A stretch of DNA of 64,000 bases, taken from positions 267,229,687-267,293,686 of the forward strand of contig NC_061510.1 of the NCBI RefSeq assembly GCF_022539505.1, read 5' to 3'. Every line of letters starts with the position of its first letter. Position 1 is the first letter of the stretch. The notes under the pieces were generated by a model. That model worked only from the letters and a program-made list of their open reading frames with translations. It did no database searches and was not told where the DNA came from. Position numbers and translations under genes: made by a program. This DNA is from Lolium rigidum. Its lineage: Eukaryota > Streptophyta > Magnoliopsida > Poales > Poaceae. Shown here piece by piece: positions 10,198 through 24,929 of this stretch.

Positions 10198-10395
10198 TAT
10201 AAGACTTTTGCTTTAGTGTTCCCCAACTCCAAAAGTTTCCACTTGGACGGCTAGGATCTCCCGATACCCCATTTTTTACAAGGCAATATGAGCCATTTTG
10301 TCCTTTTTGCACCAAATTTTGTCTTTCTTAGTCACGACATAATAATATCGGTTTTTTGTGCTAATACTTTGCAAACACATAGAACGTTAATATGT

Positions 10396-10397
<2 letters not shown>

Positions 10398-10453
<56 letters not shown>

Positions 10454-10474
10454 GCGCACACGCACACACACACA
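10398..10474. repeat. CA microsatellite
   Basis: About 77 bp of CA dinucleotides with a few CG interruptions near the right end. Confidence 0.95.
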
Positions 10475-11817
10475 ATGTTATATATGTTTGGCAGTTGGCA
10501 GAATTGCGCCAGCACTAAGCATTGAGTGATTCCATGAAGTTGGTTTAACCTATGGATGTTTGATCCCTCAATATGTTGAGAAGAGAGCGTGGCTTTGAGC
10601 TAGAATACTAGAGGTAGTTGTTCTAATAGTTTTGGTGGTTTGAAGAACCACACTGAGGTCAGGACAAGGTGTAATGTAAAGAGCGGTAAGATACCTTGAT
10701 TAGTGGTGATCTTGATTGTTCGCTAACCTAAGGTCAATCCTTTACAACATCACCTTTCAAAATCTTTGAGAAAACATGTTTCAAGATGACCGATATAATA
10801 GGTTAAACATCGATGTAACTGATTTTGGCCTATGTTGTGAGGGGTGTGACTTAGGCATGACTAGGCCCGTATAGAGCTTCAAACGGTACGACCAATGTTG
10901 ATCCTAGTGTTACTGAGAATGACCACAATTTTTCAGAGAGCTAGGAACCTTGTTCTTGAAGATTACGCTAGGTGTTGTACTTTAAGATTGTTGTGGCCGG
11001 TCAATGAAGCAATGATTCAATCTGAGATTCGCTTGTGATATTTGCCAGTGTGGTATGACCAGTCTTCACTGCAGGTGCCACGGGTTTTTCTCTCTAGACT
11101 TGTTCATTTTTTGTGTGTGTATTTCATCTGCTGTGATCGGTATGGTTGGTTTCCAATTTGGTGTAATGGTGATTCATTATCTATTGTTTGCTTTAGGCAC
11201 ACAGTTGAAATCTCGGTTTCACGAAGTCTCGGATTAATACCACTAATAATTTCTTCTGTTGTGACACGTTTTGAGCATATCATAAATTTTAGTATGATGG
11301 GACTCCTGAGCTGAGTCAACACCTGCGAAAAGCTTATGTCCAATGTGCGCCTTCTGAGGCAGCATGAATTGTATTATTGGAAGGTTCTCAATACGACCGG
11401 TTTGATTGTCGATATGACAGCTAAGGAAATTTGCCGTACCAACGAATCTTTTCTGGACCACGCCTATTTAAAAGGACCCAACATTGGGTTAGGGTTGATG
11501 ACTTTGACAACTTTTTTGATCTAATATCTATTTTGTTTGTTTAAACAATTTCCCCCTCTCTCATTTCTTAATCAAATCTCTGAGAGGGAAGGAAACCCCG
11601 TTTAGTTCAGCATGAAGTGAAAACACCATCTAGCCTAGAGATCTTCACTTGTTACTTATGAAGATATGGCCTCTCCTAACTAGCTAGGAGTCGTATTGAG
11701 AGCTTATGGTCTGTGAAACAAGCCTCAAGCGGTTTGTAACGGTTTGGAGATCACCACAAGATCCACCTCCGGTGATGGAGCAAGTTCCGAGCAACTTAAA
11801 CACAATAAGAAGAAGGC
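10475..11817. other. Intergenic stretch, nothing recognised
   Basis: No open frame longer than 90 codons and no domain. The sequence up to 11817 was originally contiguous with 50641 onward, before the Harbinger element inserted at the TAA target. Confidence 0.5.
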
Positions 11818-12227
11818 TAATGTTGTGTTTGGTTGCAATGAATTGGGTTCTGAATTAAATTAGCAATGAAAAACCAATTCAATGGAATACCACAAAGAGT
11901 GTTTGGATGCGCATGGTATTCAGCTATAGAATTCAGGTTTCAATGGAATACCAAATCCTATTTGGATGTCACATGTGTGGAAATGAGTGTATTTTTGACT
12001 TTGAACAATATAACATCTGTAATATGAATGAAAATAGCACACAATAGATACATATGTCTTACAAATAGCACAAAGTGGATAATTATGTCTTACAAATAGG
12101 ACAAAGAGGACAATTCTGCTTACAAATAGTAGAAAGTGGATACATTATGTCTCACAAATAGCATAAAGTGGATACATTATGTGTCAAACAATCCATAAAC
12201 ATGAAAGTAAATAATATGTAGCAATCA

Positions 12228-12531
12228 TCAAGGCAAGGTCATGAGCCATGCCTTCCTCATTTCCATGGTTAGTGCCATGAGTGATTCGAAGGTGCGCTCG
12301 TTGGCGGTGACCTTCCCATAAGCTATCAACAGATCATTACCCACCAAATCTGGTATTTTCTTCAGTTCAACCAGGATTTCAGATGAAGGAGTAACCTTCG
12401 GTGCTGCTGCTGGTGGTGGTCGTGGTGGTAGTGGGATGGCTGAGTTCAAAGCCTCCTCAAACGCCATTCTCAGCTCTCCCACCATGCTCATGATAGTATC
12501 AGTAGTGCGTTGCTTCTTCTTCTTAGGCAGC
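12228..12531 (-). pseudogene. Harbinger Myb-like partner gene, C-terminal part
   Basis: The open minus-strand frame has an acidic-to-basic lead (PKKKKQR), a Pro-rich patch (PLPPRPPPAAAPK) and a helical tail (LVGNDLLIAYGK, LMALTMEMRKAW). This resembles the end of the Myb/SANT-type second protein of PIF elements, which binds the terminal repeats beside the transposase. The frame continues across the solo-LTR insertion into 48641-48660, where it reads an acidic run (EDDEETPEL). The insertion therefore broke a formerly continuous frame. A Myb domain itself is not seen. Confidence 0.55.
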
Positions 12532-13892
12532 TGATACGTCCCAAACGTATCTATAATTTTTGATGCTCCATGCTTGTTTTGTTACAATTCTTATATGTTT
12601 TATGTGCACTTTTCCACACTTTTTAGCATTTTCTGGGACTAACCTATCAACGCAGTGCCGCATTGCCAGTTCCTGTTTTCTGCTGTTTTTGTGTTTCAGA
12701 AAAGTTGTACATGAAAGTTTCTCGGAATTGGACGAAACAAAAGCCCAGAGTCTTATTTTTCCGGGACGAAGACGGAGCCAGAAGGACACGCGCAGGAGAG
12801 TTACCACGTGGCAGTACATAGGGCAAGTGCGGCCCCACCCTTGGCCGTCTCGTTGCCTCGTTTGCTCCATGCTTCCGTCTATTTATTCCTCGTATCGGAA
12901 AAACCCCAGGGACGAGAGCCTCCATCCACGAAAAGTTCCAACGCCGCCGTCAACCGAAACCCTAGTTCGGGAGGGTTTTGCGGTCCATCCCGGCACCCTG
13001 CCGGAGAGGGAAATCACCGCCGGAGGCCTCTACATCGCCATGTATTCATCCGAGGTGATGCGTGAGTAGTTCTCCATGGAACCATGGGTCTATAGAAGTA
13101 GCTAGATGGCTGTCCTCTCCTTGTTGTGCTTCATGTATAGATCTTGTGAGCTGCCTAACATGATCAAGATCATCTATTTGTAATTGCTACATGTTGGTTT
13201 GATGTGGATCCGATTTATAGAGAGATTGCTTTGGTTGAGATTATGTATTATGTTATTATGATCTTGCATGCTTTCCGTTTCTAGTAGATGCTCTGGCCAA
13301 GTAGATGCTAGCGACTCCAAGAGGGAGTATTTATGCTCGATAGTGGGTTCATGCCTCTATTTAACCATGGGAAGTCACCTTGTTCTCTACGGTTGTAGAT
13401 TTTATGTTTCTACTAGGGAGAAAACAACGGTGTTCTATTCAAGGGTAGTTTCATCGTTTACTTTCACACATTGCTTAAAGTGATAGTCCGTTGCTTGCAA
13501 CTTAATACTGGAGGGTGTCGCGGATGCAATCCTGAAGGTGGATTATTAGTCATAGATGCAATTGGATTACGGTCTATGTATATTGTTGTAAAGCCCGCAT
13601 AATTTCATAGCATGTATTCTGCACCAACCATTAGCGTAGAATCTCTGTTTGTCAATTGCCCATCTATAATTTGTTTACCCAGCATATTTATTTTATTGGG
13701 GAGGCGCCTCTAGTGAACTGTGGACCCCGATCCTTCTTCTTTCAATTGCAATCTTCTACAGCATTTTTCTGTTCTGTTCTCTGCAAACAGTTCTTCTTCC
13801 ACACGGTTTGTTTAATCCTTTGTTTTCAGCAAAACCAGTGAGCTTGACAACCTCGCTGAAAGTTGGGGACAAAGTACTTGGTTGTTTGTGTG

Positions 13893-15483
13893 TGATACGT
13901 CTCCGACGTATCGATAATTTCTTATGTTCCATGCCACATTATTGATGATATCTACATGTTTTATGCATACTTTATGTCATATTTATGCATTTTCCGGCAC
14001 TAACCTATTAATGAGATGCCGAAGAGCCGGTTGTTGTTTTACTGCTATTTTTGGTTTCAGAAATCCTAGTAAGGAAATATTCTCGGAATTGGACGAAATC
14101 AACGCCCAGGGGCCTATTTTTCCACGAAGCTTCCAGAAGACCGGAGGACTTACGAAGTGGGGCCACGAGGTGGCCAGACACTAGGGCGGCGCGGCCTGGG
14201 CCTTGGCCGCGCCGGCCTGTTGTGTGGTGCCCTCGTATGGCCCCCTGACCTGCCCTTCCGCCTACATATAGTCTTCGTCGCGAAACCCGCAGTACCGAGA
14301 GCCACGATACGGAAAACCTTCCATAGACGCCGCCGCCAATCCCATCTCGGGGGATTCAGGAGATCGCCTCCGGCACCCTGCCGGAGAGGGGAATCATCTC
14401 CCGGAGGACTCTTCACCGCCATGGTCGCCTCCGGAGTGATGAGTGAGTAGTTCACCCCTGGACTATGGGTCCATAGTAGTAGCTAGATGGTCGTCTTCTC
14501 CTTATGTGCTTCATTGTCGGATCTTGTGAGCTGCCTAACATGATCAAGATCATCTATCTGTAATGCTATATGTTGTGTTTGTTGGGATCCGATGGATAGA
14601 GAATACTATGTTATGTTGATTATCAATCTATTATCTATGTGTTGTTTATGATCTTGCATCGTCGTCTGTTATTAGTAGAGGCTCGGCCAAGTTTTTACTC
14701 TTAACTCCAAGAGGGAGTATTTATGCTCGATAGTGGGTTCATGCCTCCATTAAATGCAGGACAGTGACAGAAAGTTCTAAGGTTGTGGATGTGATGTTGC
14801 CACTAGGGATAAAACATTGATGCTATGTCCGAGGATGTAGTTATTGATTACATTACGCACCATACTTAATGCAATTGTCTGTTGTTTACAACTTAATACT
14901 GGAAGGGGTTCGGATGATAACCTGAAGGTGGACTTTTTAGGCATAGATGCATGTTGGATAGCGGTCTATGTACTTTGTCGTAATGCCCAATTAAATCTCA
15001 CTATACTCATCATATCATGTATGTGCATGGTCATGCCCTCGCTATTTGTCGATTGCCCAATTGTAATTTGTTCACCCAACATGCTATTTATCTTATGGGA
15101 GAGACACCTCTTGTGAACTGTGGACCCCGGTCCATTCTTTTACATTGAATACAATCTCTCGCAATACTTGTTCTATTGTTTTCTCGCAAACAATCATCAT
15201 CCACACTATACATCTAATCCTTTGTTACAGCAAGCCGGTGAGATTGACAACCTCACTCTGTTTCGTTGGGGCAAAGTACTTTGGTTGTGTTGTGCGGGTT
15301 CCACGTTGGCGCCGGAATCCCTGGTGTTGCGCCGCACTACATCCCGCCGCCATCAACCTTCGACGTGCTTCTTGACTCCTACTGGTTCGATAAACCTTGG
15401 TTTCTTGCGAGGGAAACTTGCTGCTGTACGCATTACACCTTCCACTTGGGGTTCCCAACGGGCGTGTGCTTTACGCGTCATCA
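13893..15483 (+). repeat. Gypsy 5' LTR
   Basis: 1,591 bp, TGATACGTCTCCGACGTATC to ACGCGTCATCA. It is closely similar to the right LTR, with scattered substitutions and small indels (for example 14,232-14,300 against 18,412-18,480). Confidence 0.9.
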
Positions 15484-15492
15484 AGCTAAATT

Positions 15493-15512
15493 TCCGGCGC
15501 CGTTGCCGGGGA
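15493..15512 (+). other. Gypsy primer-binding site
   Basis: CCGGCGCCGTTGCCGGGGA, about ten bases after the LTR end. It is close to the standard TGGCGCCGTTGCCGGGGA site of Athila-like elements, usually assigned to tRNA-Asp. Confidence 0.7.
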
Positions 15513-15737
15513 GATCAAGACACACTGCAAGGGGAGTCTCCACAATCCAATCTCTTTACTTTGTTTTGTCTTGCTTTATTTTATTTACTTTCTTGTTTGT
15601 TGCATTATATCAAAACACAAAAAAATTAGTTGCTAGATTTACTTTATTTACTGTCTTGCACTCTATATATCAAAAACACAGAAAAATTAGTTACTTGCAT
15701 TTACTTTATCTAGTTTGCTTTATTTACTACTGCTAAA

Positions 15738-16736
15738 ATGGGTACTCGTGAAAATACTAAGTTGCATGACTTCACAACCACAAATAATAATGATTTCTTA
15801 TGCACACCTATTGCTCCACCTACTACTACAGCAGAATTCTTTGAAATTAAACCTGCTTTACTGAATCTTGTTATGCGAGAGCAATTTTCTGGTGTTAGTT
15901 ACGATGATGCTACTGCCCATCTCAATAATTTTGTTGAATTGTGTGAAATGCAAAAGTATAAAGATGTAGATGGTGACATTATAAAATTAAAATTGTTTCC
16001 TTTCTCTTTAAGAGCAAGAGCTAAAGATTGGTTGCTAAGAATAGTATTGATTCATGGACTAAATGTAAGGATGCTTTTATTGGTAGATATTATCCCCCTG
16101 CTAAAATTATATCTTTGAGAAGTAGCATAATGAATTTCAAGCAATTAGATAATGAGCATGTTGCACAAGCTTGGGAAAGAACGAAATCTTTGGTTAAAAA
16201 TTGCCCAACCCATGGACTGACTACTTGGATGATCATCCAAACCTTTTATGCAGGACTGAACTTTTCTTCGCAGACTATTGGATTCAGCTGCTGGAGGTAC
16301 CTTTATGTCCATCACTCTTGGTGAAGCAACAAAACTTCTTGATAATATGATGATTAATTACTCTGAATGGCACACGGAAAGAGCTCCACAAGGTAACAAG
16401 GTAAATTCTGTCGAAGAAACCTCTTCCTTGAGTGATAAGATTGATGCTATTATGTCTATGCTTGTGAATGATAGGACTAATGCTGATCCTAATAATGTTC
16501 CGTTAGCTTCATTGGTTGCCCAAGAAGAACATGTTGATGTAAACTTCATTAAAAATAATAATTTCAGCAACAATGCTTATCGGAACAATTCTAGTAATAA
16601 CTATAGGCCATATCCTTATAATAATGGTAATGGTTATGGTAATTCTTATGGGAATTCTTACAACAATAATAGGAACACACCCCCTGGACTTGAAGCTATG
16701 CTTAAAGAATTTATTAGTACACAAAGCTGCTTTTAA
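15738..16736 (+). pseudogene. Gypsy gag, frameshifted
   Basis: Starts at ATG 15738 (MGTRENTK). It follows the plant gypsy gag pattern through FEIKPALLNLV, LFPFSLRARAKDWL, FIGRYYPPAK, AWERTKSLVKNCP and IQTFYAGL. It ends in an Asn/Tyr-rich low-complexity region (16555-16680) instead of a clear zinc knuckle. The reading changes frame at about 16030-16110 and again at about 16270-16290, so it is not translated as one protein. The whole element encodes little else, which fits a parasite of autonomous relatives. Confidence 0.8.
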
Positions 16737-16816
16737 CAAATGCTGTTGAGGAAAAGCTCAATAAAATTGATATTCTCGCTTCTAAGGTTGATAGTCTTGG
16801 CTACGATGTTGATCTT

Positions 16817-17845
16817 TTGAAATCGAAAGTTATGCCTAATAAGGATATTGAAAATAAAATTGTTACTACAGCAAATGCCATCCAAGTTAGAATTAATGAG
16901 AATATAAGATTGATGGCCGAATTGCATGCTAGGTGGGAAAGAGAAGAAAATGAAAAACTAGCTAAAGATACTAATGTAGCTAAAGTTTGGACTATTACCA
17001 CCACTAGCAATGCTAATGCTTCACATGTTGCTGCACCTCCTACTAATAATGGTAAAATAATTGGTGTTGGCAATGTTTCCACTTCTAATGCAAAGCCTGC
17101 AAAACTGCCGGAAACTACTAAAGCTACTTGAAAGCTGCCTGTGATAAAGCTGCTGAATTTTTTTCCAACATTGGGGATGATGATCCCATTGCTTTAGATT
17201 ATAATGGTTTGGATTTTGATGATTGTCACATCTCCGAAGTTATAAAGTTCTTACAAAAACTTGCTAAGAGTCCTAATGCTAGTGCTATAAACTTGGCTTT
17301 CACAAAACATATTACAAATGCTCTCATAAAAGCTAGAGAAGAGAAACTAGAACGTGAAGCTTCTATTCCTAGGAAGCTAGAGGATGGTTGGGAGCCCATC
17401 ATTAAGATGAAGGTCAATGACTTTGATTGTAATGCTTTATGTGATCTTGGTGCAAGTATTTCCGTTATGCCTAAGAAGATTTATAATATGCTTGACTTGC
17501 CACCATTGAAAAATTGTTATTTGGATGTTAATCTTGTTGATAATGCTATAAAAAAAACCTGTCGGGAGAATTGATAATGTTCGCATTACCATTAACAATA
17601 ACCTTGTCCCCGTTGATTTTGTTGTCTGGGATATTGAATGCAATGCATCTTGTCCCATTATATTGGGAAGACCTTTTCTTCGAACTGTTGGTGCTACCAT
17701 TGATATGAAGGAAGGTAATATTAAATATCAATTTCCTCTCAAGAAAGGTATGGAACACTTCCCTAGAAAGAGAATAAAGTTACCTTTTGATTCTATTATT
17801 AGAACAAATTATGATGTTGATACTTCGTCTCTTGATAATACTTGA
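16817..17845 (+). pseudogene. Gypsy retropepsin-like segment
   Basis: Three frame-separated pieces (16817-17131, 17128-17574, 17663-17845). The middle one has NALCDLGASISVMPK, the active-site region of the gypsy protease family where DLGA stands in place of DTGA or DSGA. The last piece has LGRPFLRTVGA, the second conserved loop, and ends shortly before the purine-rich tract at 18064-18079. Frameshifts lie at about 17130 and 17570. Nothing of RT or integrase follows. Confidence 0.75.
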
Positions 17846-18079
17846 TTTACACGTTCTGCGCCTAGCTGAAAGGCGTTAAAGAAAAGCGCTTATGGGCGAC
17901 AACCCATGTTTTTACTACAGTACTTTTATTTTATATTTGAGTGTTGGAAGTTGTTACTACTGTAGCAACCTCTCCTTATCTTAGTTTTGTGCATTGTTGT
18001 GCCAAGTAAAGTCGTTGATAGTAAGGTTCATACTAGATTTGGATTACTCGGGACGGGCAGTAACTAAGCTTGGGGATGC

Positions 18080-19056
18080 TGATACGTCTCCGACGTATCG
18101 ATAATTTCTTATGTTCCATGCCACATTATTGATGATATCTACATGTTTTATGCATACTTTATGTCATATTTATGCATTTTCCGGCACTAACCTATTAACG
18201 AGATGCCGAAGAGCCGGTCTGTTGTTTTCTCGCTGTTTTTGGTTTCGGAAATCCTAGTAAGGAAATATTCTCGGAATTGGACGAAATCAACGCCCGGGGG
18301 CCTATTTTTCCACGAAGCTTCCGGAAGACCGGAGGACTTACCAAGTGGGGCCACGAGGTGGCCAGACACTAGGGCGGCGCGGCCTGGGCCTTGGCCGCGC
18401 CGGCCTGTTGTGTGGGGCCCTCGTGTGGCCCCCTGACCTGCCCTTCCGCCTACATATAGTCTTCATCGCGAAACCCCCGCATCGAGAGCCACGATACGGA
18501 AAACCTTCCGGAGACGCCGCCGCCGCCAATCCCATCTTGGGGGATTCGGGAGATCGCCTCGACACCCTGCCGGAGAGGGGAATCATCTCCCGGAGGACTC
18601 TTCACCGCCATGGTCGCCTCCGGAGTGATGAGTGAGTAGTTCACCCCTGGACTATGGGTCCATAGCGAGTAGCTAGATGGTCGTCTTCTCCTTATGTGCT
18701 TCATTGTCGGATCTTGTGAGCTTCCTAACATGATCAAGATCATCTATCTGTAATGCTATATGTTGTGTTTGTTGGGATCCGATGGATAGAGAATACTATG
18801 TTATGTTGATTATCAATCTATTACCTATGTGTTGTTTATGATCTTGCATGCTCTCCGTTATTAGTAGAGGCTCTGGCCAAGTTTTTACTCTTAACTCCAA
18901 GAGGGAGTATTTATGCTCGATAGTGGGTTCATGCCTCCATTAAATGCAGGACGAGTGACAGAAAGTTCTAAGGTTGTGGATGTGTTGTTGCCACTAGGAA
19001 TAAAACATTGATGCTATTTCCGAGGATGTAGTTATTGATTACATTACGCACCATAC
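18080..19056 (+). repeat. Gypsy 3' LTR, first part
   Basis: Matches 13893-14870 of the 5' LTR. It breaks off after CACCATAC where the TGTGGTGACC unit begins, and continues at 47804. Confidence 0.9.
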
Positions 19057-22000
19057 TGTGGTGACCCTACATACCACTGCATGTTGTAGTATGCCAGTCG
19101 TTGATATAACATTCACGAAGTACCATTACGCAAATATTACATCCCTCAGAGTAGTACACCAGAACATAGCAGGTCCATAACTCATTCATTTATTATTACA
19201 AACATAATACACATATCGTCTTGGAGCTCCTCTTGGGTCCTAAGAGGAATACTCCTGGGTTCGAGGCGAACCCAACTTAGCTTACAATATAGAAGTCTCA
19301 TTAAGTTATACATTTATTCTCTCGAGCAGCTAAGTATTTAGAGTTTGTGCTGCTCGGCTACTACTACTACTCGATGCTTCTAGGCTTGATCTTCTCCGGT
19401 AGCCTCCCCGGTTCCGTAGACTATGAGGTAGTCTACGCCTTCAATACCTCCAGAGAGGTCTGGTTCTTCATAGCCGATGATCTCGGCTCCTTCATGGTTG
19501 TCGTAGTCCTCCTCCGGACGATCTCGGACAATCTAAGCAAGGGATTTAAGAGTGGGATGAGTACGAGCGTACTCAACAAGTTCATTATAGATAAGATGTG
19601 TTTAATGCACTAGCTATGATATTAGACCAGAAAGTCTAGTATCAATGCAGGTTTTGATAAACATTTCTTCAAGAGATTGCTTTTATTTCAAAGAGCTATG
19701 TCCGTCAGCCTTCACCGGTTTACTAGAACTTCATGGAGCTCCTTTCCGGCCGCGTTCGCAGTTCCATATCCCGGAACGAGGAGTGACAGTCACGGTTCTT
19801 TACACTCTGCAGAGGTGTGTTGCTTTACCCATAAGAGATCTTAACCTTGGTGCCAACCGGGCAGCTTTCCCGTCCACACTTCCTATGGTGTGAGGCTCGG
19901 TATAAGGTCTAGCCAATCATGTTCCTCCGCTACCTCGAACACCCACCCTTTGTTGCAGACTCCGACCCTAGGTCCACGCCGGTCCCATTATTCCCATAGA
20001 TTTCAGGGTGGACCCCGACCACGACGTCAATGCAGGGCTCTACCATACATTCCTACGCCGGCAGCTGCGCAACCCATCATAGACCTCATTACCGTTGGGA
20101 CTTCTACGGGTTCCCACCCTCGCATCATGTCTCGCAAGATCATGTGCACCCGAGTAATGAGCATCCGTTGATGAACGAGAGGTGGAAACACTTTTGACTA
20201 CTCCGTCCCACTCCGGATCTTATGGTTAACACGGGTATTACGGCACAAGAATCACTCGGACGACATTTGTTGTTTAATCCTAGATGGATATAAACCCTTG
20301 CAATGGAACCTCCACCATATCAACACAATCCATGGTTCCATTGCCAACCACATAGTCATATTCATAGTTATGAAAATAGTGGTTTTGGTTTTTATGCAAT
20401 AGTGGTAATTATAGTACTTTGCAAGTAATTTGATAAAGATACTCAAATGACATGAGCAAGCGATGAACTTGCTCGAACACCGCAAAGTTTTGCGGTTGGA
20501 TGGTGTGGACTGACCCTTGTCCTCCGGTTCTGAAAAATAGCATCATTGTCCGATAAGGGCAATGGTTAAAGAAGCAATTATGCATGGTTCCAGTTTTAGG
20601 GTTTGTTCCCCCCTTCCGATGATATTATTATTTCATGTAAGAGGTTAATACTAAGATTGATTTCGAGATATTCTATTTAAGTAATATACAACCTTGAAAT
20701 ATTGTCAAGGTGTTTTTAAAATCCAAAGATATTTATGGACTTATTTTCATTATTGAAAATAATATGGGTGATTTAAATGCTTATTTAAATCATCAAATTA
20801 AGACTTATTCTTAGTTGTCTTCAAAAATTCTCTTTTGTATTTTATTATGATTGAGAATTTTATGCTGATCCATTTTCATATTTTTAATTATTTTTTTAGA
20901 GCTTTTAAACATTTCTTATGAAATTTCAAAGTTTCTGTATTTAAGTGATTTTGTGAAATGACCAAAATGCCCTTGGGCCCCACCTGTCAGGGTGGCCCAA
21001 CGGGTTAGGTCGAACCCGAGCAACCCTTTGGGCTCGGTCGGCCCACTCGTCCTCTCCTCTCTCCTCGCGCAGAAACCCTAACCCCCACCTCTACTCTCTG
21101 GCGATGCCGTGGTCGCCGCCGCCTTCGCCGAAATACTCCGGCCGTCTCCGGCCATCTCCGGCGACGAGATGCGGCGGATCTGGACCACCTCACGACGGCG
21201 CATTAGGTCCACCGGCTCGATCTAAACCTCGTTGTAATGTCCCAGGTTTAGAGACGATCGAGGGGTAGATTTTAGAAAGGGATGTGCATTGCATTGTAAT
21301 TTACGGGGAAATTTCGCGCTTTTAAAACAAAACTGCATCGAAGGGGGACAGGTTTCTCTCTCGACACCTTACAGGGTTAGGGTTTCGAGAGTGCGATGAA
21401 CTTGTTCCTACTTGTCTAAAATTAGGGTTTTGAGAAGAGAGAAGTGATAATTGCATTGAAATCTTAAGTTGTATGATTGAATTACAAGTTAAGTGGTATG
21501 TCTGAATTCAAACCAAATTTGAATTTGAATTTCAAATTCAAACATCAAATAATCATCACATAATTCAAATTTGAGATAATTTCACAAACAAATACCATTA
21601 AGCAATAATATAAGTAATACAACTATTACACTAAGCTCAATAAGGAAAACTTGGGCTTTATTGATCATCACACACATAATACATTGTCTTTACAATATTC
21701 AGATTTGAATTATGAAATTTACAACAAATTACAAGAATTGAATAAATAGAAAAAGAAAGAAAAAGGAAATTACAATTCAATGATCTATCCTAAATACTAC
21801 AAGATCATCTTCACTTGATCTTGGACTTGATGACCTCCATAGTCATCTTGACCAATTCTTGATACCTGCACATAAAACAACAAAGAGCACATTATGCCAA
21901 GTGGCATTGCCACTTGGCAGGGTTAGCAAATAATGGAAATGAAAAGGATATGATCAAGTCTCGCCGAGCAGATCCATGCCACAGTGCAGTAAACAAGTCC

Positions 22001-24929
22001 AAGTGCACAGCACTAGCACACACACACAGCCAGTGCCGCTCACACGGCCAGTGTGCATGCAGCACACCACACACACACAACGATGAGTCACAACAGGCTG
22101 CCGAGCCTTGTTGTCGACCAGAGATGGAGGTGGAGATCATATAAAGTCTCCACAGTAAACCCTAACCATTGCCATCGACAGAATTGCACTGGTAAGCCAC
22201 CAAGAACAGTCAAGAACTCAAGAACAGCTTGAACAAACTCACTGCTGTTCAACATATCTTCACCACCACAGCAAATAACCAGGAAGCATCAAGCCACAGG
22301 GAGGAGCAGGGCAAGCCAAACTAACCACTGAAGCAAAACCTCTACACCAACATCCAATTCTAGGAGCCGGAGTGAGGTATACAAATCATCTTGAACAAAA
22401 CCAGATGGTTTTGTTCATAAATAAGCATATGCACCAATCACACATAAGCAAAAGGGTAGATACCCTATGTTTGTGTCATCCTATGGCTAACTAGTCATTT
22501 GGTTCAAGCAAACATAGAGAACAGCCAAGAGAGATCATCCGAGGGAACATTGGTTGTGTCTACACATGGACACAACCAGAGAAATCCAACATGGATTCAA
22601 AACCCCGCCGGATACCAGGCTCACTTGACAACCAGAGCTAGCTAAGCCATCGGACATGATAGACTATCATGTGTCTATCTAGATTATCAACATCAAAAGC
22701 ATCCGGCAACCAGAAAATGGTAAGGCCAAGAAGCAACAATCCACCATAGCCAGCTTCCCGAGAAGTGGGAGCTACCATGACAGAGACCAAGTGGTCAGTC
22801 AAGGCTACCTCAAACCACGACCCAACATTCCCAAGCACTTATATCATTACCCGTGAGGGGTTCAAATGAAGCTAGGGTTCCCAATAAATGATTGGCATCC
22901 CTCTAGCTTTACCTAATCCACTCATATGATCATCACTGCAGAGCTGTTCACATCATTTATCTACTTAATGAATCAAAGCTACACAGATAAATGAAACAGA
23001 GAAGTAAGCTATGCACCAGGCCATGCAGATGATCCAATGGATCATTGCAGACAGTAGCAGGGGCTTGAGCAAACACCAAGGAATACAAACACAAGCCAGT
23101 GAGTTACACTGACATCAGGAGAGCATCAGCTAGACCACAAGCATGCTCAAGGGAGCATGTCCATGAATTATAGCACACTGAAGAGCACCCAGGTGCACTG
23201 GTTCTTGCAAATTAGCAAGAATTCACACATGCTTCGCAATCAAACCGGAAGCAAGAGATATATGAACACATTTGATGTCGGGCAAGCATAGAAACAAGAA
23301 CCGAGGCACGGGGAAGAAATCTTGCAAGTAAAGCAAGCTTACACAGTGCACATAGCTTAGCAATCTTGCGCGAGCAGCACAAGAAGCACATCAAGCATAA
23401 GCAACACAAGCAAGTAGCACACGCATAGCGCAGCAGCATAGCACAAGTAGGAGCAGCCAAACATGGCGCAGCAGAAGAATACAACAGCTCTTGCGCGAGC
23501 AAGCACAAGCCACGACAGCGAGGACTAGAGGAGGAAGAAGGTCGAGGCACGGGAGGGGAGCAGGAAAGGAGGCGCACTTACCCGGAGTCGAGGAGAACGA
23601 GCGCAGCCATGGCGGCCACGGCGGCACACACCGGAGCGCGGCGGCGCCAGTGCCAAGCCGGGCCATGGCAGCACCACGGCACCACGGCCGGACACGGCAA
23701 CACCGCAAGCATCGGGGGCGCCGGCAGCGCGCGCATCGCCATGAATCCTTGCGGCCAGGGTTGCAGACGAGTTGGGGCCGCATGGTGGCGTGGATGAATT
23801 CCAGATCGACGCGGACCACCGTGTCCGCCGTCGAAACGCGGATCAGATCCACCTGATCTCGCCGGCGGCGGCCTGAGTTGGCCGGAGAAATTCCGAGAAG
23901 GGGGCGGCGACGAGGAAATCGCCAGAGAGGAGAAGGGGATTAGGGTTAGGTCAAGCGGCGCGGGGAGAAGGGTGAGCAAGCGACCGCTCGGGTCGGTTGG
24001 ACCTGAGCTGGTTTAGCCCAATCCACTGGGCCACCCTGACAGGTGGGCCCAGGGGCAAAAGTGACTTTTCACAATTCAATAAAAACATGAAATTTTGAAA
24101 TTCAAAAGAAAATTGATAAAAGCTCATAAAAATAAATTAAAAATATAAAAAAGGATCAGCATAAAATTCTATATTTAAATAAAATATCAAACAGAATTTT
24201 TTAAGACAATTAAGAAGAAGTCTTATTGTGATGATTTAAATAAGAATTAAGACCACATATATTATTTTCTAAAATGAAAATAAGTCCATTAATATAATTG
24301 GACTTTAAAAAACACCTTGACAATATTTCAAGGTTGTATTTATCCTAAACAGAGTATCTCCAAATCTATCTTAGTATTAACTTCTCATAAAATAACAACG
24401 ACATCGGAAGGGGGGAACAAACCCTAAAACTGGAATCATGCATAATTGCTTCTTTAACCATTGCCCTTATCGGACAATGATGCTATTTTTCAGAGACAGA
24501 GGACACACTACAAGAAAAGTTCTGATAGACAACGTCTCAAAATCGTCCGCTAAGGGGTATTTTTCGTCGCCCATGGGCCTAACCCGACGATATGGGTTCT
24601 GTTGTGGAAACTGCGTCAGGCAAAGTCCAATGACGTTTTTTCGGTCCGTCGCGCTTGGGCGCCCTTCCGCCACGGAAAATCGGACCGTTGCGCAAGTGTT
24701 TCCGGGAGCCCGTTGACCGCCGACGTCATGCAAGCCGACACGTGGCGTACGCCGTTAACCGGCGCTAACGGCGTTAACCGGCCGAAACCCCGTGGTAGAT
24801 GGTAGGCCCACACGAGGCCTCGCCACGTCTTAAGCGGGCCGGGCCAGCCGACATAGTTTGACCGGTCAACTATATAGCCGGGCTGGTCCATTAGTTACGT
24901 GGGCTCGGCCTAACCTCTAAGGTTGATCG

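Noticed and set aside
10378..10490. A coding region with a Thr/His repeat
   Set aside because: It is only the translation of a CA microsatellite.
23391..23979. Ala/Arg/Cys-rich proteins in the GC-rich part of unit B
   Set aside because: Open on both strands because of high GC. The same stretch in unit A (46103-46500) does not keep the frames.
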